Notes: generated by a model not told the origin, from the sequence alone. A stretch of DNA of 41,641 nt from an uncultured Mycoplasmatota bacterium (GCA_900543825.1 UQSR01000011.1:1-41641), one strand, 5' to 3'. Shown: positions 25,169-33,591, numbered from the stretch's first letter. Made by a program: numbers and translations.

Positions 25169-25198
25169 AGAAAACGGCGAACAATGAAATGTGAGACG

Positions 25199-25222
25199 AA
25201 AAAAAGAGTATTATACTACTCT
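25199..25222 (-). terminator. Intrinsic terminator of the NlpC/P60 gene
   Basis: Minus strand AGAGTA-GTATAA-TACTCT followed by TTTTTTTCG. The stop codon (25211-25213) lies in the hairpin. Confidence 0.8.
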
Positions 25223-25924
25223 TCTTACATCTATTATTGGCATTATATATAAACTTGTTACTACTATACCAACATTTGAATTAAGGGCATGAACTAGTTG
25301 TCCATTACCAATATATAATGCAGCATGACATACTACACCATCATAACCTGATACTACTATATCTCCTGGCATAATATTATCAAGGCCTACACTTCTACCA
25401 GCATAAGCTTGATCTGGAGCACTTCTTGGAAGGCTAACACCAAAGTTAGCATATACAAGCATTGTAAATCCAGAGCAATCAGTTCCATTAGTTAATGAAT
25501 TACCCCCATATACATATGGATTGCCAACAAAGTTTAAAGCATAATTAACTACTTGATTAGAAATTACTTCATTGTAAGGAATATTCTCTTGAGTGGCTGT
25601 TAATGTTGTACTATATGCTTCCATCTCTTCATTTAATGCTAAAGTAGTAGTTTCTTCTTCACTTTCTTTTTTAGCTTCCTCAGTAGTCTTTTTACTTTCT
25701 TCTTTGGCTTTTTCTTCTTCTCTAAGTTTAAGTAAGTCTTCAGTAGGGATTGCTAACATTTCTGTAGTTATATCTTCTTTGTTTTTTATCTCTCTCATTG
25801 AAAGAAGTTCGTTACTTAAAACTATTTCTTGTTCGTTATCTTTTATATTGCTATCGTAAAATGCATAACATAGAACTCCAAGTAATAGAGTTAATGCTGC
25901 TATTTCCATTTTATGTTTTTTCAC
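25211..25924 (-). CDS. NlpC/P60-family peptidoglycan endopeptidase
   Basis: 237 residues. An N-terminal membrane helix (about 5-22) is followed by a Glu/Lys-rich probable coiled coil (about 45-100) and an NlpC/P60 domain. The catalytic Cys is in NGTDCSGFTMLVY (about 149) and the His in GVVCHAALYIG (about 198); a second His in LVHALN is at the usual third position. Such enzymes cut the stem peptides of peptidoglycan. The start is a GTG with GAGGTG five bases upstream. It has its own promoter and terminator and lies next to another wall hydrolase across the dinD remnant. Confidence 0.9.
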   Translation of the reverse strand: MKKHKMEIAALTLLLGVLCYAFYDSNIKDNEQEIVLSNELLSMREIKNKEDITTEMLAIPTEDLLKLREEEKAKEESKKTTEEAKKESEEETTTLALNEEMEAYSTTLTATQENIPYNEVISNQVVNYALNFVGNPYVYGGNSLTNGTDCSGFTMLVYANFGVSLPRSAPDQAYAGRSVGLDNIMPGDIVVSGYDGVVCHAALYIGNGQLVHALNSNVGIVVTSLYIMPIIDVRRVV

Positions 25925-25956
25925 TTCTACACCTCATTTTTTTGCGGACGTTTAAT

Positions 25957-25986
25957 ATCTTAGCATAAATAAGATGTATTTGTCAA
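25957..25986 (-). promoter_or_regulatory. Promoter of the NlpC/P60 gene
   Basis: Minus strand TTGACA (25981-25986), 18 bp, TAAGAT (25957-25962), 32 bases upstream of the GTG start. Confidence 0.7.
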
Positions 25987-25989
25987 ACA

Positions 25990-26020
25990 TAAATTTATAA
26001 ACCCTTATATTATAAGGGCT
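25990..26020 (-). terminator. Probable terminator of helD
   Basis: Minus strand CCCTTA-TAATA-TAAGGG followed by TTTATAAATTT. The T tract is interrupted, so this is moderate evidence. Confidence 0.55.
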
Positions 26021-26035
26021 TAATGGTTTTATAAA

Positions 26036-28039
26036 TTACCATTTATTATTATAAATTATTAGATTATGTTGTGCTCTTGTACAAGCTACATAATATAGAT
26101 ATTTGTCTTTTTCAGTATATTTATTACTTATATCTGTATAGATTATTACGGAGTCAAACTCTAATCCTTTAGCTATATATGATGGTAATACTACTAAATC
26201 TCTTTTTATATGACTATATGGATCTATTAACATTATATCAGTATCATCTTTTAGTAGATTATATATTTTTTCTGCTTCCATATCGTCTTTAGTTATTATA
26301 GCTATTGATTTTGAAGTACTTTTTAGATTATTTATGTCTCTTAAAAAGTCTTCTTTTACGACATTGTCTCTAAATATTATATCATTAGCTTTATTATTTC
26401 TTATAGCTACTGTATGAGTAAGAGATAATATTTTATTAGTATATTCAATAATTTTCTCAGTAGAACGATATGTTTTTGTTAAGGTTATATACTTAGAAGA
26501 TGGGAATATTTCTTTTAATTCTTCTAATGAATTATATTTATAGTATGGATTAATTGTTTGATTTGTGTCTCCTAAAATTGTATAATTAGCGGTTTTAAAT
26601 GTCTTCTTTATTATTAAATATTGCAATTTATTATAGTCTTGAGCTTCATCTATTACTACCTCTTTAATAATATGATTAGTGTTAAAGCCCATAAGTATAC
26701 TTTTGATATATAGAAATATACAGGCATCTTCGTAATATAAGTTATTTTCTTTTACTTCGGATTTATATTTTGAATATCTACTATTATAGAAATCGTTTAT
26801 AATATATTTTAAGTCTAGTTTGGTATTTAGATTTTCTTTTAGTATTTTTTCGATAGAAGAGGTATTTTTGTTACTACCACTATAATTGTTTTCACTAATT
26901 TTAGTAGCTATTTCGTGTATTCTATCAAATAATGGGAATCTATCGTACTTATAAGTTAGCATATTATTTAATTCTTCGGTACTTATTTCGATGAAATCAT
27001 CATATTCTAAATCTTTAGTAAATCTTACTTTCTTTAATAATTCTTCTATATAGTTATCAATATCTTTTATTATTTCGTCGGATTGTTTATACTTTACGAT
27101 ATCTATATCTTCTACTTGTCTCTTATAATATCTAGATATGAAATCGGTTAGATTTTCGATATTTTTGTATTCATTTATGTTTTGGCATAATAAGTCATAG
27201 AAGGTCATACTATATGTATTATCTTCTCCTAATTCTGGTAAGACATTAGATATATATTCTCTGAATACTTTATTAGGAGTGAATACGACTATATTATTAG
27301 AATTTAGATTGGGTATTCTGTATAATAGAAAGGCTATTCTATGAAGAGCTACACTTGTTTTACCAGAACCCGCTATACCTTCTACTATTAAGTTTTTATC
27401 TTCAGTATTTCTTATTACTTTATTTTGTTCTTCTTGAATTGTATTTACGATATTTTTCATTTTATCTGATGATTCTTCTGCTAGAACTTCTTGAAGTAAG
27501 CTATCACTTATATTTAAGTCGTTATCAAAAATGTTTTGAAGTTCTCCATTTTCTATTATATATTGTCTTTTTCTAGTTATATTTCCTTTTATTATACCTT
27601 TAGGTGCTTTATAACTAGCGGGGCCTGTCTCAAAATCATAGAACATACTACATATTGGGCTACGCCAATCATGAACATAGTAATTTAATTTATCTTCGAT
27701 ATGGGTAATACCTATATAGATATCCTCTTCTTCTTCATTTTCTTCTTTAAATCTTATCATACCAAAGTATGGTTTATTTTGAACTCTAAATAATTTCTGC
27801 AAATAATTACCTTTACTTTGCATAATGGATACTTGAAGGTCTGATTCTGCCATCATACTTCGCATTTCACTTGGATCCATTTCGGCATGACTATCCCAAA
27901 TGAATTTTTTGAATTCTAATACTTTGGAGTCATCATCATATAATTGTTGTCCTAAAGATGATATTTTCTTTCTTACAAGACTTACTGTCTTATTTAAATA
28001 GTTTTTTTCTCTTTCAAATTCTTCTCTTTCAATCTTCAT
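26036..28039 (-). CDS. helD: HelD-type superfamily 1 helicase-like RNA polymerase recycling factor
   Basis: 667 residues. The N-terminal arm is a long coiled coil (EREKNYLNKTVSLVRKKISS) as in HelD, which inserts into RNA polymerase channels. Then come the UvrD/PcrA-like ATPase motifs: EGIAGSGKTSVALHR (about 222-236), VIDEAQDYNKLQYLI (Walker B), GDTNQTI, and TKTYRSTEKI, with VACTRAQHNLIIY at the end. HelD uses ATP to release stalled RNA polymerase from DNA and in some bacteria protects against rifamycins. I chose ATG 28039, with GGGAGGTATAT upstream, over an upstream in-frame start. It has its own promoter and a leader with a terminator-like hairpin. Confidence 0.93.
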   Translation of the reverse strand: MKIEREEFEREKNYLNKTVSLVRKKISSLGQQLYDDDSKVLEFKKFIWDSHAEMDPSEMRSMMAESDLQVSIMQSKGNYLQKLFRVQNKPYFGMIRFKEENEEEEDIYIGITHIEDKLNYYVHDWRSPICSMFYDFETGPASYKAPKGIIKGNITRKRQYIIENGELQNIFDNDLNISDSLLQEVLAEESSDKMKNIVNTIQEEQNKVIRNTEDKNLIVEGIAGSGKTSVALHRIAFLLYRIPNLNSNNIVVFTPNKVFREYISNVLPELGEDNTYSMTFYDLLCQNINEYKNIENLTDFISRYYKRQVEDIDIVKYKQSDEIIKDIDNYIEELLKKVRFTKDLEYDDFIEISTEELNNMLTYKYDRFPLFDRIHEIATKISENNYSGSNKNTSSIEKILKENLNTKLDLKYIINDFYNSRYSKYKSEVKENNLYYEDACIFLYIKSILMGFNTNHIIKEVVIDEAQDYNKLQYLIIKKTFKTANYTILGDTNQTINPYYKYNSLEELKEIFPSSKYITLTKTYRSTEKIIEYTNKILSLTHTVAIRNNKANDIIFRDNVVKEDFLRDINNLKSTSKSIAIITKDDMEAEKIYNLLKDDTDIMLIDPYSHIKRDLVVLPSYIAKGLEFDSVIIYTDISNKYTEKDKYLYYVACTRAQHNLIIYNNKW

Positions 28040-28060
28040 ATATACCTCCCTATTACACGA

Positions 28061-28083
28061 CAAAAAACTACATTTTATGTAGT
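28061..28083 (-). terminator. Terminator-like hairpin in the helD leader
   Basis: Minus strand ACTACAT-AAA-ATGTAGT followed by TTTTTTG, about 20 bases before the helD start codon and downstream of a likely helD promoter. It may be an attenuator for helD, or simply stop readthrough from the spoVA operon. Confidence 0.7.
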
Positions 28084-28126
28084 CTTATCTAGATGAAATA
28101 AATTAACTTTCGCAAATGTCTATTTA

Positions 28127-28155
28127 ATTGTATTATATTTTGATTACTTTGTCAA
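28127..28155 (-). promoter_or_regulatory. Promoter of helD
   Basis: Minus strand TTGACA (28150-28155), 17 bp, TACAAT (28127-28132), starting a few bases after the spoVAE stop codon. The predicted leader is about 80 nt. Confidence 0.75.
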
Positions 28156-28159
28156 GGAG

Positions 28160-28510
28160 TTAATGTCTTGGTTTGAATATTAGCGATAGAATAAATGCTA
28201 AAAATACCGCTAAAGAGATACCTGCACTAGTTAGATCAAAGATACCTAAAGCTAGTCCTAATGGTCCTAGACTACTTACAGAGTCCATTGCTCCATGAAT
28301 TAATAAGTGACCAAATGATGTAATAGGAATAAGGGCTCCTGCTCCAGCATATAATACTATTTTATCATAAATTCCAAATACATCTAAGAAGGCTCCTATT
28401 ACTACGAAGAGACTAGTTACATGACCAGGAGTAAGTTTTGTATTATCTAAAATGAGCTGAGCTATTAAGCAAACGAAACCACAAAATAAGAAAGCATATA
28501 TATATGTCAT
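28160..28510 (-). CDS. spoVAE: Stage V sporulation protein AE
   Basis: The 116-residue membrane protein has about four hydrophobic helices and the SpoVAE signature LTPGHVTSLFVVIGAFLDVF, then FGHLLIHGAMDS. SpoVA proteins form the channel for dipicolinic acid in the inner membrane of the forespore, used during spore formation and germination. Its ATG overlaps the spoVAD stop by one base. It is the last gene of spoVAC-spoVAD-spoVAE. Confidence 0.95.
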   Translation of the reverse strand: MTYIYAFLFCGFVCLIAQLILDNTKLTPGHVTSLFVVIGAFLDVFGIYDKIVLYAGAGALIPITSFGHLLIHGAMDSVSSLGPLGLALGIFDLTSAGISLAVFLAFILSLIFKPRH

Positions 28511-29505
28511 TACTCTATTACCTCCAAACTTATTGCATTAGCTATACTAGGTATTGATTCTTTTTGAAAAACAAGTGTAGGAGAAAATATAGCTCCTGTT
28601 GGTATTATTAATACTTTTTTATATTTACCTTTAAGCATTTCTTTATATATATAACCGAATACTACTAAAAAGGAACAAACTGGTCCTGAACCACCCGCTA
28701 ATACGGGCTGATTATCCAAGTCATAAATCATAGTACCACAGTCATTATAATTATCTTTTAACTTGATATTATATTTAGTCATCATATATTCTTTTAATAT
28801 ATTTTTTCCATAAATACCTAAATCTCCAGTTAATATTAAATCATAGTAGTCTATATCTCTTTTTGTATCTTTTAGATGATTATAGATAACATCTCCTGCT
28901 GCAGGAGCCATTACTGCTCCCATATGATTTACATCAGTAATTCCAAGATCTGCTACTCTACCAATGGTTGTACTTTCTATTTTTATTTTACTTTTTTTAT
29001 TACTAAGTAATAAACTTCCTGCTCCAGTAGTTGTAAAGGTTGCTGTTTTTGGTTTTGGAGTACCATATTCAGTTGGATTTCTAAATTGTTTTTCACTTGC
29101 CATATTATGACTAGAGGTAGATACTATTACTCTTTTGGCCATCTTACTTTCTATAAAGGTACTTGCTAATATTATTCCTTCGCCACTAGTGGCACAAGCT
29201 TCATATATACCAATAAAAGGAATATCAAAATCTCTAGCCATATAATCAGAAGCTGCTATTTGATTTTGTAAGTCTCCTGATATTAAAAGATCAATGTCTT
29301 TATCTTTTAGTTTATTTTTTTCTAAGATGCTTTTACTTGCTTCTTTTAAAATATGAGTTTCGGCTTTTTCCCAAGATTTTTCTCCGAAATATAAATCTTT
29401 TTTATATTTCTTATCAAAGTATTTACTAAGTGGTCCATCATTTTCATAGTTACCACATATTGTATAAGTATCTTCTATGAATACATTATTATATTTTGTT
29501 GTCAT
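28510..29505 (-). CDS. spoVAD: Stage V sporulation protein AD
   Basis: 332 residues with the thiolase-like fold of SpoVAD: DGPLSKYFDKKYKKDLYFGEKSWEKAE (seen at residues about 21-47 in two blocks), GIYEACATSGEGIILAS, STSSHNMASEKQFRNPTEYG, and GDLGIYGKNI. SpoVAD binds dipicolinic acid and is peripheral on the spore inner membrane. I chose the ATG with TTGGAGGATAAA upstream; the reading from an in-frame TTG before it would use the binding site itself as codons. Located between spoVAC and spoVAE in the usual order. Confidence 0.95.
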   Translation of the reverse strand: MTTKYNNVFIEDTYTICGNYENDGPLSKYFDKKYKKDLYFGEKSWEKAETHILKEASKSILEKNKLKDKDIDLLISGDLQNQIAASDYMARDFDIPFIGIYEACATSGEGIILASTFIESKMAKRVIVSTSSHNMASEKQFRNPTEYGTPKPKTATFTTTGAGSLLLSNKKSKIKIESTTIGRVADLGITDVNHMGAVMAPAAGDVIYNHLKDTKRDIDYYDLILTGDLGIYGKNILKEYMMTKYNIKLKDNYNDCGTMIYDLDNQPVLAGGSGPVCSFLVVFGYIYKEMLKGKYKKVLIIPTGAIFSPTLVFQKESIPSIANAISLEVIE

Positions 29506-29506
29506 T

Positions 29507-29947
29507 TTATCCTCCAATTATTATTAATCTTAATATTCCAAATATATATACTGATACTATTCCATAGAGTATTACTGTACCAGATAGTTTAAAAATATTA
29601 GCTCCTATTCCTAATATTGGTCCTTCATTTTTATATTCAAGAGCTGCTGAAGTCATTGAATGAGCAAAGCCTGTTATTGGTATAATAAGAGCTGCTTTTA
29701 CTTTAGTTACTAGTGTATCAAATATTCCCATAGCGGTAAGAATAGAGGCAATAGCTATTAATGATAATGTTACAATGACTCCTGATTCTTTTCTAGGTAA
29801 ATTAAACCAAATACTATAGCATCTTAAAAGAAGTTCTGATAATGCTCCTAAAGAACCTCCTACAAAAAAAGCTATAAGAGCATTCTTAATGTAATTTTCT
29901 TTAGGAGTATTTTTATCTACTAACTGTTTATATTTATTTTTATCCAT
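29507..29947 (-). CDS. spoVAC: Stage V sporulation protein AC
   Basis: 146 residues starting MDKNKYKQLVDKNTPKENYI, with GGTGATGAAG before the ATG. Four or five membrane helices carry SpoVAC features (AFFVGGSLGALSELLLRCY, ITGFAHSMTSAALEYKNEG, GANIFKLSGTVILYG). SpoVAC is the mechanosensitive-channel-like component of the dipicolinic acid transport system. The other spoVA genes of Bacillus (spoVAA, AB, AF) are not here, so this is the minimal C-D-E set as in many clostridia. Confidence 0.95.
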   Translation of the reverse strand: MDKNKYKQLVDKNTPKENYIKNALIAFFVGGSLGALSELLLRCYSIWFNLPRKESGVIVTLSLIAIASILTAMGIFDTLVTKVKAALIIPITGFAHSMTSAALEYKNEGPILGIGANIFKLSGTVILYGIVSVYIFGILRLIIIGG

Positions 29948-30002
29948 CTTCATCACCAATAATAGTATTAATAAATAATGGTAAAATATGTAATATAAAT
30001 TT

Positions 30003-30036
30003 AAAAAAGTTATTTTGCTCCTAACAAAATAACTTT
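30003..30036 (-). terminator. Long perfect hairpin with T run in the spoVAC upstream region
   Basis: AAAGTTATTTTG (30006-30017) and CAAAATAACTTT (30025-30036) form a perfect 12-bp stem around a 7-base loop. On the minus strand it is followed by TTTAAATTT. It lies 56 bases upstream of the spoVAC start and downstream of nothing else on that strand, so it is either a leader attenuator or a terminator of an unseen minus-strand transcript. Confidence 0.6.
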
Positions 30037-30105
30037 ATTTGTTATTATTATGATCAATAAAGTATTTTTAATTATTTTTTATATATATTCTTCATATATA
30101 TTATT

Positions 30106-31398
30106 ATGAAAAATAAATTTATTAAATCTACTATTATCCTTATTATTGGAGGATTTATTACTAAAATACTTGGAATGATAATTAAAATAGTTTTAACTAG
30201 AACTGTATCTACTGAAGGTATAGGGTTATATATGTTAGTTCTTCCTACTTTTAATCTTTTTATAACACTATGTAATTTAGGAGTACCTACCGCTATTACT
30301 AAATTGGTATCAGAAAAGAAAAATAATAGTAAAAGTATTATTATACCTACTACTATTATTATATTAATATATGATATCATTTTAATATTTATTATTTTAT
30401 TCATCTCTCCATATTTAGCTAATAATTTACTTCATAATAGTAATACCTATTATCCTTTAATTGCAATTGGAACTACGTTACCATTTATTACTATATCTAG
30501 TATAATTAAGGGATATTTTTTTGGTAAAGAAAAAGTTTTTCCTATAACACTTTCTAATATTATTGAACAATTAACTAGATTAATTCTTACTATGACATTA
30601 GTTTCATATATGCTTCGTTATTCTTTGGTAGTAGCTATTACTACAGTTGTACTTATTAATATTTTAAGTGAAGGTTTATCTATAGTAGTTCTTCTTTTAT
30701 TTTTACCAAAAGAAAAGATTCATAGAGAAGATTTTCATAAAGATAATAAGATCTTGCAACAAGTATTTGATATATCTATTCCTAATACTGGAGCTAGACT
30801 TATTGGTTCTATTACTTATTTTTTTGAACCTATAATACTAACTAATGTTCTTAAATTTATTGGTTATTCTGGTGATTTTATTACTCTTGAATATGGTGTT
30901 ATTAACGGTTATGTATATCCTCTATTACTACTTCCTTCTTTCTTTACTTTGGCTATTTCTTCTTCTATACTACCAGTAGTATCAAATAGTTATAGTAATA
31001 GAAATTATGATTATACAAAAAAGAAAATAAAACAAGCCATTTTATTTTCTTTATTAATAGGAATACCCTCAACAATAATATTTATATTTATTCCTCATAT
31101 ACCACTTAAATTAGTTTATAATACTACTCTTGGTTTGGAATATATTAAGGTTACCGCTCCATTCTTTCTTCTTCATTATATACAAGCTCCACTTACTAGT
31201 ACTTTAAATGGTATGGGATATGCTAAAGTAGCTATGCGTGGTACTTTATATGGCGGAATAATAAAAATACTAAGCCTCATAATCTTTAGTTTAATGAAAA
31301 TAGGATTATGGAGCTTAGTAATATCTACTATACTTAATATAGTAGTAGTAACTATTCATCATATATATTATGTTAGGAAGTATTTAATTAACCGATAA
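30106..31398 (+). CDS. SpoVB-like polysaccharide flippase (MOP/MATE superfamily)
   Basis: 430 residues with about twelve membrane helices. The N-terminus (KSTIILIIGGFITKILGMII, then STEGIGLYMLVLPTFNL) matches SpoVB/YtgP family lipid-linked polysaccharide flippases, and GYFFGKEKVFPI and ISSSILPVVS are also typical. SpoVB is needed for spore cortex synthesis, and relatives flip lipid II or other lipid-linked sugars. It is shorter than Bacillus SpoVB (about 518), with the last helices probably missing or compacted. No clear ribosome binding site precedes the ATG, so the start is uncertain. It is divergent from the spoVA operon. Confidence 0.85.
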   Translation: MKNKFIKSTIILIIGGFITKILGMIIKIVLTRTVSTEGIGLYMLVLPTFNLFITLCNLGVPTAITKLVSEKKNNSKSIIIPTTIIILIYDIILIFIILFISPYLANNLLHNSNTYYPLIAIGTTLPFITISSIIKGYFFGKEKVFPITLSNIIEQLTRLILTMTLVSYMLRYSLVVAITTVVLINILSEGLSIVVLLLFLPKEKIHREDFHKDNKILQQVFDISIPNTGARLIGSITYFFEPIILTNVLKFIGYSGDFITLEYGVINGYVYPLLLLPSFFTLAISSSILPVVSNSYSNRNYDYTKKKIKQAILFSLLIGIPSTIIFIFIPHIPLKLVYNTTLGLEYIKVTAPFFLLHYIQAPLTSTLNGMGYAKVAMRGTLYGGIIKILSLIIFSLMKIGLWSLVISTILNIVVVTIHHIYYVRKYLINR

Positions 31399-31416
31399 CA
31401 TTAATAACTTTTAATA

Positions 31417-31463
31417 AAAGACAATGAAGAACTATATTACACTTTTATTTCCTCATTGTCTTT
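31417..31463 (+). terminator. Intrinsic terminator of the SpoVB-like gene
   Basis: AAAGACAATGA pairs with TCATTGTCTTT around a 24-base loop, followed by ATTATTATATTTT. The long loop is unusual but the stem is perfect. Confidence 0.65.
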
Positions 31464-31536
31464 ATTATTATATTTTGGCGTTATCATAATCATTTTAATT
31501 AATGGTATTTTATAACAATCTAATAATCTTGCTTTT

Positions 31537-32607
31537 CTAAGCACACCATTTATTTTCTTTTTTTAGTTTATTTATTGTATTATCATGTTCTGATTGTGTT
31601 TTAGTTAAATATAGTTTTCCATCACAATCATTTACAAAGTAATAGTATTTATGTTCTTCAGGATGTAATACTGCTTCAATAGACTCTATAGATGGATTGC
31701 CAATTGGTCCGACAGGAAGACCTATATTTGAAGGACATCTAGTATTATATTTATTACTACAATCATTTAATTCTTTACTTGTTAATCTACCAGTAGTCCA
31801 ATCATCTACTTTGGCTCCATAATAAGATGTAGCATCACTTCCTAAGGTAGGAAAACTTTTAGAATTTAATCTGTTATAGAATACTTCCGCTACTGCTTTT
31901 CGATCATCTTTGTTGGCTACTTCTAATTCTACTATTGAAGCTAGTGTTATTATTTCATGAATACTTAATTTACTTTTGTCAATATCATCTTTATACTTTG
32001 ATAATTGTTTATCTGTTTCATTAAGCATTGTATCTATTATCGTACTTATTTCAGTATCTTTAGAAATACTATAAGTATTAGGATATAAATATCCCTCTAA
32101 TGGATAATATATATTAGAGTTTTTTATATCTTCTGTTAGAAACCAATATTTTGATATTAAGGTGTTTATATTATTACTATCAGTAATATAATTTAATACA
32201 TCATCATAACTATTATTTGTTTTTTCACTTATTAGTGTTGCTACTTTACGTACGTTTATTCCTTCTTTAAAAGTTATTCCTTTACCTTGTGAAGTATCAC
32301 CTTTTTCTAGAACATCAACAATTTTTTTAACTCCCATATCTTCGGATAAATCATAAGTACCCGCTTTTAAATTTTTTTTATTAGTTAAATAAGTATATAC
32401 TTTAAATATTGTTTTATTTTTTATTAAGTGATTTTCTTTTAATGTTGTTGCAATACTATTTATACTACCCGCTTTTATAGTTACTTCTTTTGGTGTACTA
32501 TCTTTAGATACTTTCCCCATGTTTATATTATAGTAGGTACATAATGTTAGTACTAAAGTAAATCCTATCACTACTAATCCAACCGCTGCATTTCTAAACT
32601 TCTTCAT
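31537..32607 (-). CDS. mltG: Endolytic peptidoglycan transglycosylase MltG
   Basis: MltG cleaves nascent glycan strands at the membrane and sets their length. 356 residues: an N-terminal membrane helix (about 7-28), a LysM-like domain (TIKAGSINSIATTLKENHLI) and the YceG catalytic domain with LEGYLYPNTY, the catalytic Glu in LASIVELEV, VFYNRL, GSDATSYY and GLPVGPIGNPS. ATG has GGAGGAAAC upstream. It is the last gene of the ireB-ruvX-DUF1292-mltG operon, an order also found in Bacillus (yrzL-yrrK-yrzB-yrrL). Confidence 0.95.
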   Translation of the reverse strand: MKKFRNAAVGLVVIGFTLVLTLCTYYNINMGKVSKDSTPKEVTIKAGSINSIATTLKENHLIKNKTIFKVYTYLTNKKNLKAGTYDLSEDMGVKKIVDVLEKGDTSQGKGITFKEGINVRKVATLISEKTNNSYDDVLNYITDSNNINTLISKYWFLTEDIKNSNIYYPLEGYLYPNTYSISKDTEISTIIDTMLNETDKQLSKYKDDIDKSKLSIHEIITLASIVELEVANKDDRKAVAEVFYNRLNSKSFPTLGSDATSYYGAKVDDWTTGRLTSKELNDCSNKYNTRCPSNIGLPVGPIGNPSIESIEAVLHPEEHKYYYFVNDCDGKLYLTKTQSEHDNTINKLKKENKWCA

Positions 32608-32618
32608 GTTTCCTCCAT

Positions 32619-32906
32619 TTAGTTATTTGTCTCGTTATTCTTTTTATTTTCTTCTTCAATTGATGTTATTATGGTTTCAATTACTTTCCATTCTCTTTCT
32701 GTTTCTACTGGCAATAATTCTAATGGTTCAGCATTAGGATTAAATACTGAGGCATAAACTTTTGTATTACCTTCTTCATCAGTTGTATTATCAGTATATA
32801 CCATATAGTTTTTATTTGTTTCATCTGATTCGAAAGTAAATAGTATTTCAAATTCTATTTCTTTACCATCTTTATCTATTATTTTAAATGTATTTTCTTT
32901 ATTCAT
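32619..32906 (-). CDS. yrzB: DUF1292 family protein (YrzB-like)
   Basis: 95 residues, acidic, with the DUF1292 pattern: ENTFKIIDKDGKEIEFEILF, then YMVYTDNTTDEEGNTKVYAS and ELLPVETEREWKVIE. The function of the family is not known. It overlaps ruvX by eight bases and sits in the conserved Firmicutes order between ruvX and mltG, which supports the identification. Confidence 0.92.
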   Translation of the reverse strand: MNKENTFKIIDKDGKEIEFEILFTFESDETNKNYMVYTDNTTDEEGNTKVYASVFNPNAEPLELLPVETEREWKVIETIITSIEEENKKNNETNN

Positions 32907-33327
32907 TTTTATTTTTCTCCTTATTTAAGTAATCTTGTAATATAATTTGAGCGGCAATACTATCTACTTTCTTTTTTCTTTTTTTTCTAGATATATCTGC
33001 TTCTATTAATATAGAGTTTGAAATTACGGAAGTTAATCTTTCGTCTAATAATTCTACTGGTACAGATATATTTTCTTCTAATAATTCTTTGTATTTTAAA
33101 GTTATTTCAGCACGTTCTCCTAGGGTATTATTCATATTTTTTGGTAGTCCTAATATTATTCTTTTGATATTATAATCAGTAACTATTTGTTTTATTTCTG
33201 GTATAGTGGATTTGTAATCTTCGTTACTGAAAAATATTGTTTTGAAGGAAGATGCTATAGTAGCGGTTGGATCAGACATAGCTAGTCCAACGGTTTTACT
33301 TCCTAGATCAATACCTAAATATCTCAT
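32899..33327 (-). CDS. ruvX: Putative Holliday junction resolvase / pre-16S rRNA nuclease YqgF
   Basis: The 142-residue RNase H-fold protein has GIDLGSKTVGLAMSDP (5-20) with the first acidic residue, LGLPKNMNNTLGERA, and LLDERLTSV with the second; VDSIAAQIILQDYL carries the last. Members are described either as resolvases or, in E. coli, as the nuclease that matures the 5' end of 16S rRNA. Its ATG overlaps the ireB stop (ATGA). Confidence 0.93.
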   Translation of the reverse strand: MRYLGIDLGSKTVGLAMSDPTATIASSFKTIFFSNEDYKSTIPEIKQIVTDYNIKRIILGLPKNMNNTLGERAEITLKYKELLEENISVPVELLDERLTSVISNSILIEADISRKKRKKKVDSIAAQIILQDYLNKEKNKNE

Positions 33328-33566
33328 TTGATATAATTCTTTAAAAGGACTTCTACTAGGAGTGATCTATCTATCTTAGCTATTCTATTTCTTGTTTCTT
33401 TGTATGATGATATATATCCTAAATCACCTGATATTATATATCCTACTAATTGATTTATGGGATTATATCCTTTTTCTTCCAAGGCTATGATTGCACTATT
33501 TAGTGTATCTTTTATTAGTTTTTCATTAACTTCTGATACGTCAAATAAAACTGTATCGCCATTCAT
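33324..33566 (-). CDS. ireB: IreB family regulatory phosphoprotein
   Basis: 80 residues matching IreB/YrzL: DTVLFDVSEVNEK, then ALEEKGYNPINQLVGYIISGDLG and YISSYKETRNRIAKIDR with the C-terminal LLKNY. In Enterococcus IreB is phosphorylated near the N-terminus by the PASTA kinase IreK and influences cephalosporin resistance; Thr5 here could be the equivalent site (inference). First gene of the mltG operon, with GAGGTGATAT before the ATG. It ends in TGA. Confidence 0.94.
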   Translation of the reverse strand: MNGDTVLFDVSEVNEKLIKDTLNSAIIALEEKGYNPINQLVGYIISGDLGYISSYKETRNRIAKIDRSLLVEVLLKNYIK

Positions 33567-33591
33567 TATATCACCTCAACTATACATTATC

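Noticed and set aside
30050..30100. SigG-type promoter (CATAATA) for spoVAC
   Set aside because: A -10-like CATAATA is present near 30052, but there is no acceptable -35 at 17-18 bp upstream.
30072..30404. Minus-strand ORF opposite the SpoVB-like gene
   Set aside because: It is the frame shadow of the N-terminal membrane helices of the plus-strand gene, without a ribosome binding site.
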